Assembly (NCBI GenBank): GCA_934317205.1
Contig: CAKREL010000081.1
Span: 1 to 9,940 of the forward strand
Direction of reading: 5' to 3'
Length of the DNA: 9,940 bases
Origin: an uncultured Eubacterium sp.
GTDB lineage: Bacteria > Bacillota > Clostridia > Lachnospirales > Lachnospiraceae
Shown: piece by piece, positions 1-5,626 of the stretch
How positions within the stretch are numbered: the stretch's first letter is position 1
Layout of the letters: every line of letters starts with the position of its first letter
Translations under genes and position numbers: made by a program
The notes under the pieces: model-generated
The model's database searches: none
The model's input: the letters and a program-made list of their open reading frames with translations, nothing else
What the model was told of the DNA's origin: nothing

Positions 1-545
1 TGATCAACCTGGATTTTGCAGATGTACAGACTGTCATGAAAGACAAAGGCCTGGCTCATATCGGTATCGGTGCAGCTACCGGAGATGATAAAGCGATCGA
101 GGCAGTTAAAATGGCTGTTGCCAGCCCGCTGCTTGAGACAACCATTAATGGTGCATCTCATGTTATCATCAATATTTCCGGTGATATCTCCCTTATGGAT
201 GCAAATGATGCAGCAAGCTATGTACAGGAACTTGCTGGGGATAATGCAAATATCATTTTTGGTGCAAAATATGATGAGTCTATTCCTGATGCAGCAACGA
301 TCACTGTTATTGCAACTGGACTTGAGACAGAAGCAGCACCAGTTCAGAGCATCTTACCAGGCATGAAATTCAATGGAGGCAATACACTGAACATGGCTCG
401 TACAGCAGGTACACCAGTGACACCGGTTCAGCCAGTGACACCAGCTCAGAACTTTAATGGTATCCAGCGTCCGCAGAAACCAACTCCGACTGTTGCACCA
501 CGTGACATCAAGATTCCGGAATTCCTGAAAAATACAAAGAGATAA
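1..545 (+). CDS. ftsZ: Cell division protein FtsZ, 3' part (5' end outside window)
   Basis: FtsZ is the tubulin-like GTPase that forms the cytoplasmic division ring. Only the C-terminal 180 residues are present; the reading frame enters at position 3 with I-N-L-D-F-A-D-V, typical of the region just after the GTPase domain, so roughly half of a protein of usual length near 400 is missing. Next comes the C-terminal tubulin-like domain, including DANDAA and a stretch reading IIFGAKYDES. From about position 360 there is a low-complexity linker rich in Pro, Thr and Gln. The protein ends with the conserved tail peptide K-I-P-E-F-L-K (510-530) followed by N-T-K-R. This peptide is the docking site for membrane tethers such as FtsA and SepF. 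The basic last residues are usual. A strong terminator lies downstream and the next gene is spoIIGA, a common Firmicutes order. Identification is secure. Confidence 0.97.
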   Translation, partial: INLDFADVQTVMKDKGLAHIGIGAATGDDKAIEAVKMAVASPLLETTINGASHVIINISGDISLMDANDAASYVQELAGDNANIIFGAKYDESIPDAATITVIATGLETEAAPVQSILPGMKFNGGNTLNMARTAGTPVTPVQPVTPAQNFNGIQRPQKPTPTVAPRDIKIPEFLKNTKR

Positions 546-582
546 AAGATACGGATTTAAGGCTATATCAGATGTGAGATGA

Positions 583-631
583 CTCCCACCTCTGCAGGTG
601 ACGAGCAACAAGAATGCCGAGAGCATTCTTG
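583..631 (+). other. Two tandem hairpins in the ftsZ 3' untranslated region
   Basis: Two stem-loops precede the terminator. The first (583-605) pairs CACCT with AGGTG around a CTGC loop, and is extended by CTC/GAG across a small internal loop. The second (609-631) is a perfect 9-bp stem, CAAGAATGC with GCATTCTTG, around CGAGA. With the terminator they form a roughly 100-nt structured tail. They may protect the ftsZ mRNA 3' end or belong to a small RNA. I do not recognise a known riboswitch or ncRNA family here. Confidence 0.5.
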
Positions 632-637
632 AATTCT

Positions 638-680
638 AAAAAAGCTCCGCGATTTCGACAAGAAATGCGCGGGGCTTTTT
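638..680 (+). terminator. Rho-independent terminator of ftsZ
   Basis: The left arm 638-651 (A-run then GCTCCGCG) pairs with the right arm 668-680 (CGCGGGGC then five T), with one G-U pair. The stem is prolonged by ATTTC/GAAAT with a single bulged G, leaving a GACAA loop at 657-661. The T-run at 676-680 completes a classic intrinsic terminator. The loop region doubles as a Spo0A-box-like sequence. Confidence 0.9.
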
Positions 681-687
681 ATATACT
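654..687 (+). promoter_or_regulatory. Candidate Spo0A-activated spoIIG-type promoter with an 0A box
   Basis: Positions 654-662 read on the minus strand give CTTGTCGAA, matching the Spo0A box consensus TTTGTCRAA at 8 of 9 bases. Within it TCGACA (655-660) resembles a -35 hexamer (5 of 6 to TTGACA), and TATACT (682-687) resembles a -10. The spacer is 21 bp rather than 17. In B. subtilis, Spo0A-dependent spoIIG and spoIIE promoters are known for such over-long spacers with 0A boxes overlapping the -35. Weak points are that only one good box is present and that the predicted start near 694 leaves a very short leader before the ribosome binding site. This is an inference from motif position and spacing. 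Confidence 0.5.
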
Positions 688-696
688 TTAGAAGCA

Positions 697-704
697 GGGA
701 GGTG
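697..704 (+). promoter_or_regulatory. Ribosome binding site fixing the GTG start of spoIIGA
   Basis: GGGAGGTG lies four bases before the GTG at 709. This strong Shine-Dalgarno sequence supports GTG as the start over any downstream ATG. Confidence 0.85.
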
Positions 705-708
705 AAAG

Positions 709-1479
709 GTGATTTATGAATGGTATGCGGATATATTTTTTCTGACAAATATATTACTTGATGCCAGTGCTATGCTGGCAGCTGGGGTGGCATTGAATCG
801 TCAGATCCGCCTGGGGCGTTGTGTGCTGGCTTGTACAATTGGCACACTGTTGTCGATGATGTTACTGTTACATACGAATATGCTCTATAGCAGCATATTG
901 CTGCATGGAGTAGTACATCCACTGATGACATGGTTTGTATTTGGTGTCAGAGATATTGCAGGTTATCTGAGGGCACTTCTGACAGTATATATTGTCATAT
1001 TTGTGATGGGAGGAGTACAGAACAGTATGGCAGTTTATTTTGAAAACAGTACCGTACAAATCATTTTTTTCGGAATACTGGCAGCTGTGATGTTTGTCAT
1101 TTATGTACTTCGCAGAAAGGTGACAGGAGGAATCTGTCAGGTAGAACTGTGGATTCAGGATCAGAAAGTAATGGTAAAGGCATATTGTGATAGTGGAAAT
1201 TTATTGAGGGATCCTATAAATGGAAGACCGGTGTCTATCCTGCAACAGGAAATTCTGATTGAATTGCAGGCAGAAAAAAAACTTTCAGGCACGCACATGA
1301 TTGGTTATCAAACGATCCACGGAAGTGATGGCAGATTAGAAGTGATGACTTTGGATCGGATGATTATTTATCATCGTGGATCGGTTGTAGAGATCAAGCA
1401 TCCGGAAGTCGGACTGCACAAAGGAGAAATAATGCAATGCCCTAAGGTTCAGCTGTTGCTGAATGCGGCATATTTTTGA
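709..1479 (+). CDS. spoIIGA: Sporulation sigma-E processing aspartic peptidase SpoIIGA
   Basis: SpoIIGA sits in the sporulation septum and cleaves the pro-sequence from pro-sigma-E in the mother cell once triggered from the forespore. The 256-residue product begins with a hydrophobic half of about five membrane segments (near residues 9-29, 38-54, 61-80, 89-110 and 117-134). A soluble domain follows, carrying the family signature D-S-G-N-L-L-R-D-P with catalytic Asp at residue 161 (SpoIIGA works as a dimer, one Asp from each chain). The GTG start has a strong ribosome binding site. The immediate downstream gene is sigE, its substrate, 57 bp away, so the two are almost certainly co-transcribed. 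The protein is shorter than B. subtilis SpoIIGA (about 309 residues), chiefly in the N-terminal linkers and the region after the catalytic Asp. Identification is secure from the signature and from the partner gene. Confidence 0.95.
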   Translation: MIYEWYADIFFLTNILLDASAMLAAGVALNRQIRLGRCVLACTIGTLLSMMLLLHTNMLYSSILLHGVVHPLMTWFVFGVRDIAGYLRALLTVYIVIFVMGGVQNSMAVYFENSTVQIIFFGILAAVMFVIYVLRRKVTGGICQVELWIQDQKVMVKAYCDSGNLLRDPINGRPVSILQQEILIELQAEKKLSGTHMIGYQTIHGSDGRLEVMTLDRMIIYHRGSVVEIKHPEVGLHKGEIMQCPKVQLLLNAAYF

Positions 1480-1536
1480 TTGTCTCGCTAAAGTACAAAA
1501 GCAGGAAATAATAGAAAGGGTAAAAGGTATCTGCGT

Positions 1537-2274
1537 ATGTATTTGAAAGTGTCTGTGCCGGGAAAATTTCAGCTGAAACTGATTCCGACGATACAAAATC
1601 TTCTTTTTTTGAAATCCAATGATGTGCATTATATCGGAGGTACAGATGTGCTTCCGGCTCCTTTAGAGCGTGAGGATGAGAATGACTGTATTATGCAGCT
1701 TGGAACAGAAGGCGGTGAAGAGGCGCGAAAACGATTGATCGAACACAATTTGCGTCTGGTTGTATACATAGCAAAAAAATTTGATAATACAGGAATTGGT
1801 GTAGAAGATCTGATCTCTATTGGAACGATCGGTCTGATCAAATCTATTAATACCTACAATCCGGGAAAAAATATCAAACTGGCTACTTATGCCTCCCGTT
1901 GTATTGAAAATGAAATTCTGATGTATTTGCGTAGAACGAGTAAAATGAAAATGGAAGTGTCTTTTGATGAACCGTTAAATGTTGACTGGGATGGAAATGA
2001 GCTTCTGCTTTCTGACATTCTTGGCACAGAGGAAGATATTATATACAAAGATATGGAGCTTGAGGTGGAGAAAAAGCTTCTGAAACGGGCGATTGCGAAA
2101 CTGTCTGCAAGAGAAAGGAGTATTATTGAACTGCGTTATGGGCTTGGAGTTGGCGGCAAAGAATATACGCAAAAGGAAGTTGCGGATCAGATGGGGATTT
2201 CACAGTCTTATATATCCAGGCTGGAGAAGAAAATTATGCGGCAGTTGAAGAAAGAAATTACGCGTTACGAATAA
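1537..2274 (+). CDS. sigE: RNA polymerase sporulation sigma factor SigE (pro-sigma-E)
   Basis: Sigma-E directs early mother-cell transcription during endospore formation. The 245-residue product has an N-terminal pro-sequence of about 30 mostly basic and hydrophobic residues, ending at the conserved HYIGG (31-35), near the expected SpoIIGA cleavage site. Region 2 spans about residues 66-133 and contains [21 protein letters not shown] and the -10 recognition segment [12 protein letters not shown]. The invariant SFDEPLN and [11 protein letters not shown] stretch covers 142-160. Region 4 (about 183-240) has a helix-turn-helix, [20 protein letters not shown], for the -35. The pro-sequence is a few residues longer than in B. 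subtilis. The ATG at 1537 has AAAAGG nine bases upstream. It follows spoIIGA in one operon. Near-complete agreement with known SigE in regions 2 and 4 makes the call secure; SigK lacks this context. Confidence 0.97.
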   Translation: MYLKVSVPGKFQLKLIPTIQNLLFLKSNDVHYIGGTDVLPAPLEREDENDCIMQLGTEGGEEARKRLIEHNLRLVVYIAKKFDNTGIGVEDLISIGTIGLIKSINTYNPGKNIKLATYASRCIENEILMYLRRTSKMKMEVSFDEPLNVDWDGNELLLSDILGTEEDIIYKDMELEVEKKLLKRAIAKLSARERSIIELRYGLGVGGKEYTQKEVADQMGISQSYISRLEKKIMRQLKKEITRYE

Positions 2275-2275
2275 T

Positions 2276-2307
2276 AAGGCTTTGGGTGTATTGACACCCA
2301 AAGCTTT
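2276..2307 (+). terminator. Terminator of the spoIIGA-sigE operon
   Basis: A 13-bp stem pairs AAGGCTTTGGGTG (2276-2288) with CACCCAAAGCTTT (2295-2307), with one G-U pair and a TATTGA loop. It begins inside the second of two adjacent TAA triplets after sigE. The T-tract is short (TTTAT), so termination may be incomplete and some read-through into the transpeptidase gene is possible. Confidence 0.72.
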
Positions 2308-2345
2308 ATCTATAGAGTAATATTTTACAATTTTATTAATTTTTC

Positions 2346-2354
2346 AAGGAAAGG
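2346..2354 (+). promoter_or_regulatory. Ribosome binding site deciding the transpeptidase start
   Basis: AAGGAAAGG precedes adjacent TTG (2355) and ATG (2358) codons. AAGGA (2346-2350) is seven bases from the ATG, the normal spacing. A later in-frame ATG at 2403 has no comparable site, which favours 2358. Confidence 0.6.
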
Positions 2355-2357
2355 TTG

Positions 2358-3851
2358 ATGAAAAATAAAAATGCGTTACAATATGAAATAACTGGCGAAA
2401 AAATGACGCGTAAGCGAAAAGAAAATACAAAGGAAGTAATAATTGTGCAAAAGACAAAATTAAGACAGGAATTAAAAAGACAGAGAAGCAGTCAGAAAAA
2501 GCTTCGGAGGATTATGAGTATTGTAATTGCTGTAGTAGCTGTTTTGTATATTGCAGGTATTGTTTATTACAGCAGACATTTTTACAGCAAAGGAAGTGCT
2601 TTTGGAATTTCACTGCGTAATGAGAGTGTATCTTCCATAAAGGAGAAAATCAATGATAAGCTGAATGCGTATACGCTGACGATCCAGACAAGAGATGGTG
2701 ATGAGCAGATTGGCGCTTCCGACATTCAGTTAAAATACGATGATCAGGGAGAACTTGATAAACTCTTTGCTGACCAGAATGCATTTTTATGGTTTTTGAT
2801 GGGAGCAACTTCAAAAGACGAGATCAATCTTGGAATTGTTGTAGATGATACTTTATTAAATCAGAAGATCGCAAGCTTAAAATGTATTCAGGAAGAAAAT
2901 ATGAGCGCTCCGACAGATGCACATCTGGAATTCAGTGATGGAAAATTCCATGTAGTGGAAGAAACTCAGGGAAATCAGCTGGATATGAGTAAGGCAGATG
3001 CAGCAATTAAAAAAGCGTTGGAAGAGGGCGCAGAGACGGTATCACTGGATGAAACTGACTGTTACATAAAACCAGGTGTATACAAAGATGATGAAAAGTT
3101 GGAGCAGGAATGTGAAGATGCCAATAAACTACTGACTGCAAAAATCACCTATGATTTCAGTGACCGCAAAGAAGTTGTGGACAGTGATGATATTGCTGAC
3201 TGGATCACATTTGGTGACAATTATTCTTATTCTCTGGATGATGAGAAAATTACAGAGTATGTACATCAGCTTGGCTTGAAATATGATACCTTTGGATTGA
3301 GCAGACAATTTACCACACACAGTGGCCAGACCATTACACTGAAAGGTGGAGATTATGGCTGGTGTATTAATAAGAAAAAGACAGTAGAGCAGTTAAAAGA
3401 ACTGGTGCTGAAGGGAGAAACTACGACAGTTGAACCAGTATACCTGTACAGTGGAGTTTGCCGTGATACCAATGATATTGGCGGTACGTATATCGAAGTA
3501 AGTATTTCTGAGCAGACGATGTGGATGTATAAAGATGGAAAATGCATTGTATCTACACCAGTGGTAACTGGAAATGTGGCAGCAGGACATAGTACACCAT
3601 CCGGCGGCGTATGGGCCATTGACGCCAGAATGCCAAATTATACGCTGACTGGACAGGATTACAATTCAGATGTATCTTTCTGGCTGCCATTTAATGGTGA
3701 TGTTGGTATTCATGATGCTTCCTGGAGAAGTGAATTCGGTGGTTCTATCTATAAGACCCGTGGTTCTCATGGATGTGTCAATACACCATATAGTGCAATG
3801 AAAACTATTTATGAAAATGCGAAAATTGGTTATCCGGTTGTCGTATACTAG
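2358..3851 (+). CDS. Membrane-anchored L,D-transpeptidase (YkuD) with peptidoglycan-binding repeats
   Basis: L,D-transpeptidases make 3-3 cross-links in peptidoglycan or attach proteins to it, using a catalytic Cys that resists most penicillins. The 497-residue product has a very basic N-terminal tail (residues 1-51), one membrane anchor (about 52-71) with the body outside, and a long acidic region (about 75-370). That region has the look of the PG_binding_4 repeats found before YkuD domains, as in Enterococcus faecium Ldtfm. The YkuD domain runs from about 377 to the end: it opens IEVSISEQTMWMY and has the catalytic motif H452 ... SHGC473VN, with 20 residues between His and Cys. All key residues are intact and the C-terminus is complete. 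A sortase follows after 23 bp with its own ribosome binding site, so the two form an operon. The start is chosen by ribosome binding site spacing; TTG at 2355 would add one residue. The family call is firm; substrate and timing (vegetative or spore wall) are unknown. Confidence 0.92.
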   Translation: MKNKNALQYEITGEKMTRKRKENTKEVIIVQKTKLRQELKRQRSSQKKLRRIMSIVIAVVAVLYIAGIVYYSRHFYSKGSAFGISLRNESVSSIKEKINDKLNAYTLTIQTRDGDEQIGASDIQLKYDDQGELDKLFADQNAFLWFLMGATSKDEINLGIVVDDTLLNQKIASLKCIQEENMSAPTDAHLEFSDGKFHVVEETQGNQLDMSKADAAIKKALEEGAETVSLDETDCYIKPGVYKDDEKLEQECEDANKLLTAKITYDFSDRKEVVDSDDIADWITFGDNYSYSLDDEKITEYVHQLGLKYDTFGLSRQFTTHSGQTITLKGGDYGWCINKKKTVEQLKELVLKGETTTVEPVYLYSGVCRDTNDIGGTYIEVSISEQTMWMYKDGKCIVSTPVVTGNVAAGHSTPSGGVWAIDARMPNYTLTGQDYNSDVSFWLPFNGDVGIHDASWRSEFGGSIYKTRGSHGCVNTPYSAMKTIYENAKIGYPVVVY

Positions 3852-3860
3852 ATGTGGGTT

Positions 3861-3866
3861 AAGGAG
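3861..3866 (+). promoter_or_regulatory. Ribosome binding site for the sortase GTG start
   Basis: AAGGAG lies eight bases before the GTG at 3875, in the 23-bp gap after the transpeptidase stop. It fixes a GTG start that leads directly into the basic tail and membrane anchor expected of a sortase. Confidence 0.8.
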
Positions 3867-3874
3867 CGGAAAAC

Positions 3875-4660
3875 GTGAGAGAAAAAGAAAAGAAAAAACG
3901 ACATCCTGTGACACTGATCATTTTTCTGATCGCATTGGCTGTGATGATTTTTTCACTTGTAAAGCTTGTAGGAATCCGCAAGGATTATCAGGAGTCCGAA
4001 CAGACATTTCAGACGCTGGAGTCCAAATATGTAGTAAATCCGGATGGGGGGACTGGTGCAATCTGGCAGGATGGCACCAGGATCCAGTTCCAGGCACTTC
4101 AGAAAGAAAATGCAGATATCAGAGCATGGCTGCGTTTTGACAATTATGATGACGTGCATATCAGTTATCCGATTTTATATTCTGGTGATGACGAAACTTA
4201 TCTGCGCAGTGATATTTATGGAAATTATCACATCGCAGGCTGTATTTTCCTGGAAGGGCTGAACAATCCGGATTTCTCAGATTATCACTCGATTGTTTAT
4301 GGCCATAACATGCGTAATACAACAATGTTTGGAGATCTCAAACGTTATAAAAACGATGAGGGATTTTACGAGAATAACCAATATTTTAATATCTACACAG
4401 AGGATAAAGTGCTGCGTTACCAGATTTTTTCTTATTATGATGTAGACGAGAATGATGAAGTTTATACGGTAGGTTATGGCCCGGATGATGCATGGCAGTC
4501 ATTGATCGACCGGATGGTGTCATCTTCCATGAAAGATACAGGAATACACCCGACAAAAGACCAGAAAATCGTGACATTGTCTACCTGCAGCAAAGCGGGA
4601 GAAAACAAGCGTTTTGTGGTTCATGGTGTATTGGTAAATGAAAACTTAATAAATGAATAA
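3875..4660 (+). CDS. srtB: Class B sortase (SrtB-type transpeptidase)
   Basis: Sortases are membrane cysteine transpeptidases that cut a sorting signal in secreted proteins and join them to peptidoglycan. The 261-residue product has a basic cytoplasmic start (MREKEKKKRH), a single N-terminal membrane anchor (about residues 12-33) and an extracellular sortase domain. The class B hallmarks are visible: the segment N-A-D-I-R-A-W-L near the start of the domain, catalytic His144 in YGHNM, catalytic Cys238 in TLSTCS, and Arg246 in RFVVHGVL. The long insert between the His and Cys strands is typical of SrtB and rules out a class D enzyme. It is the second gene of an operon with the L,D-transpeptidase. 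No protein with a recognisable sorting signal is encoded in the window, so the substrate must lie elsewhere. The stop is one base from the stop of convergent sigG. Class is confident; the gene symbol is by class only. Confidence 0.92.
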   Translation: MREKEKKKRHPVTLIIFLIALAVMIFSLVKLVGIRKDYQESEQTFQTLESKYVVNPDGGTGAIWQDGTRIQFQALQKENADIRAWLRFDNYDDVHISYPILYSGDDETYLRSDIYGNYHIAGCIFLEGLNNPDFSDYHSIVYGHNMRNTTMFGDLKRYKNDEGFYENNQYFNIYTEDKVLRYQIFSYYDVDENDEVYTVGYGPDDAWQSLIDRMVSSSMKDTGIHPTKDQKIVTLSTCSKAGENKRFVVHGVLVNENLINE

Positions 4661-4661
4661 T

Positions 4662-5441
4662 TTAAGTTGCAAGGTAATTTCGCATGGTTTTTAAAGCCGA
4701 TTTTTCAAGGCGGCTCACCTGTGCCTGGGAGATATGAATTTCATCCGCCACCTCCATCTGGGTTTTGCCTTCGAAAAACCGCAGTTGTATAATGTGATTT
4801 TCCCGTGAGTTTAATCGTTTCATGGCATCGCTGAGCGACAGTTTTTCTACCCATCGTTCCTCTTTATTTTTCTTGTCACTGATCTGATCCATAATAAACA
4901 GTGGTTCGCCACCATCGGTATATACCGGATCATAAAGACTGACAGGAGTTTGAATGGCATCCAGGGCAAAAGTGATATCCTCTTTTGAAATTTGGATTTC
5001 TTTGGATATTTCTTCTAACGTAGGCTCACGGTTATTACTTCGAGTCATCAGCTCCCGGGCGTGAATGGCTTTGTAGGCCGTGTCCCGCAGGGAGCGACTG
5101 ACCCGGACACAGCTGTTGTCCCTTAGATAACGGCGGATTTCTCCGATGATCATCGGTACGGCATAAGTAGAAAATTTGACATCTAGCGTAGGGTCAAAAT
5201 TGTCAATAGATTTGATGAGACCAATGCATCCAATTTGAAACAGATCGTCAACATTTTCATTAGATGACCAAAAACGGCGGATTACGCTGAGAACCAGTCT
5301 GAGATTACCGCGGATATAGGTTTCGCGGGCTTTTAAATCGCCATTTTTGATTCGTGTAAACAATTCTTTTTTTTCAGATTCTTTCAGGATTGGGAGTGTA
5401 GAAGTGTTGACTCCACAGATTTCGACTTTATAAGATGACAT
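4662..5441 (-). CDS. sigG: RNA polymerase sporulation sigma factor SigG
   Basis: Sigma-G controls late transcription in the engulfed forespore, including spore protection and germination genes. The 259-residue product matches the family's usual length of about 260. It opens with the diagnostic KVEICGVNTSTLPIL. Region 2 contains NLRLVLSVI, DDLFQIGCIGLIKSIDNFD and KFSTYAVPMIIGEIRRYLRD (89-108). The region 3 stretch RVSRSLRDTAYKA is characteristic of SigF and SigG, and FALDAIQ with PVSLYDP marks SigG specifically. The region 4 helix-turn-helix is TQMEVADEIHISQAQVSRLE (227-246). GGAGG at complement 5451-5455 sits ten bases before the ATG. In B. subtilis sigG lies directly after sigE on the same strand; here it is inverted and separated by the transpeptidase and sortase genes. 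I could not find a convincing sigma-F or sigma-G promoter in the 185-bp upstream region. The assignment is secure. Confidence 0.97.
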   Translation of the reverse strand: MSSYKVEICGVNTSTLPILKESEKKELFTRIKNGDLKARETYIRGNLRLVLSVIRRFWSSNENVDDLFQIGCIGLIKSIDNFDPTLDVKFSTYAVPMIIGEIRRYLRDNSCVRVSRSLRDTAYKAIHARELMTRSNNREPTLEEISKEIQISKEDITFALDAIQTPVSLYDPVYTDGGEPLFIMDQISDKKNKEERWVEKLSLSDAMKRLNSRENHIIQLRFFEGKTQMEVADEIHISQAQVSRLEKSALKTMRNYLAT

Positions 5442-5450
5442 AGTTTGCTG

Positions 5451-5456
5451 CCTCCG
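5451..5456 (-). promoter_or_regulatory. Ribosome binding site of sigG
   Basis: CGGAGG on the minus strand lies nine bases before the sigG ATG at 5441 and supports this start. Confidence 0.75.
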
Positions 5457-5554
5457 GTTAATTATATTCAGATTAGATTTAATGTATTAAAAAGCTTGCT
5501 CAAAAACAGAAATAATATTCCAAAGAACGAAAAAGAAAAAAGTGGTTCAGGTCG

Positions 5555-5583
5555 TTGCACTACATTAGAAATAATGTTAGAAT
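5555..5583 (+). promoter_or_regulatory. Sigma-A promoter of argS
   Basis: TTGCAC (5555-5560) and TAGAAT (5578-5583) are separated by exactly 17 bases, each differing little from consensus. The predicted transcript starts near 5590, giving a leader of about 37 nt to the argS ATG. That leader is too short for a T-box, and no T-box sequence is visible. The promoter lies in the 185-bp divergent region shared with sigG; the rest of that region is A-rich with no other gene. Confidence 0.72.
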
Positions 5584-5626
5584 AAAAACAATTGCCAATT
5601 AGAAAGATTGAAACCGGGAGGTACAC

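Noticed and set aside
599..605. Second possible 0A box TGACGAG upstream of spoIIGA
   Set aside because: It matches the short core TGNCGAA at 6 of 7 but only about 5 of 9 of the longer consensus, and lies within a hairpin arm; too weak to call.
354..748. Minus-strand frames (354-626 and 563-748) covering the ftsZ-spoIIGA gap
   Set aside because: They run through the terminator and hairpins, have low-complexity products, and no ribosome binding site was seen. The gap is better explained by RNA structure and a promoter.
3811..4140. A 109-codon plus-strand frame across the transpeptidase-sortase junction
   Set aside because: It overlaps the end of the YkuD gene and the start of the sortase in another frame, has no good ribosome binding site and no recognisable domain.
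5492..5520. Possible sigma-G-like promoter for sigG on the minus strand (GAATA, 17 bp, CAAGCTT)
   Set aside because: The -35 fits but the -10 agrees poorly with the sigma-G or sigma-F consensus in AT-rich DNA. A TATAAT closer to the gene is too near the ribosome binding site to be used.
5584..5626. T-box or other amino-acid-responsive leader before argS
   Set aside because: The leader predicted from the sigma-A promoter is only about 37 nt, with no T-box core sequence and no terminator-antiterminator.
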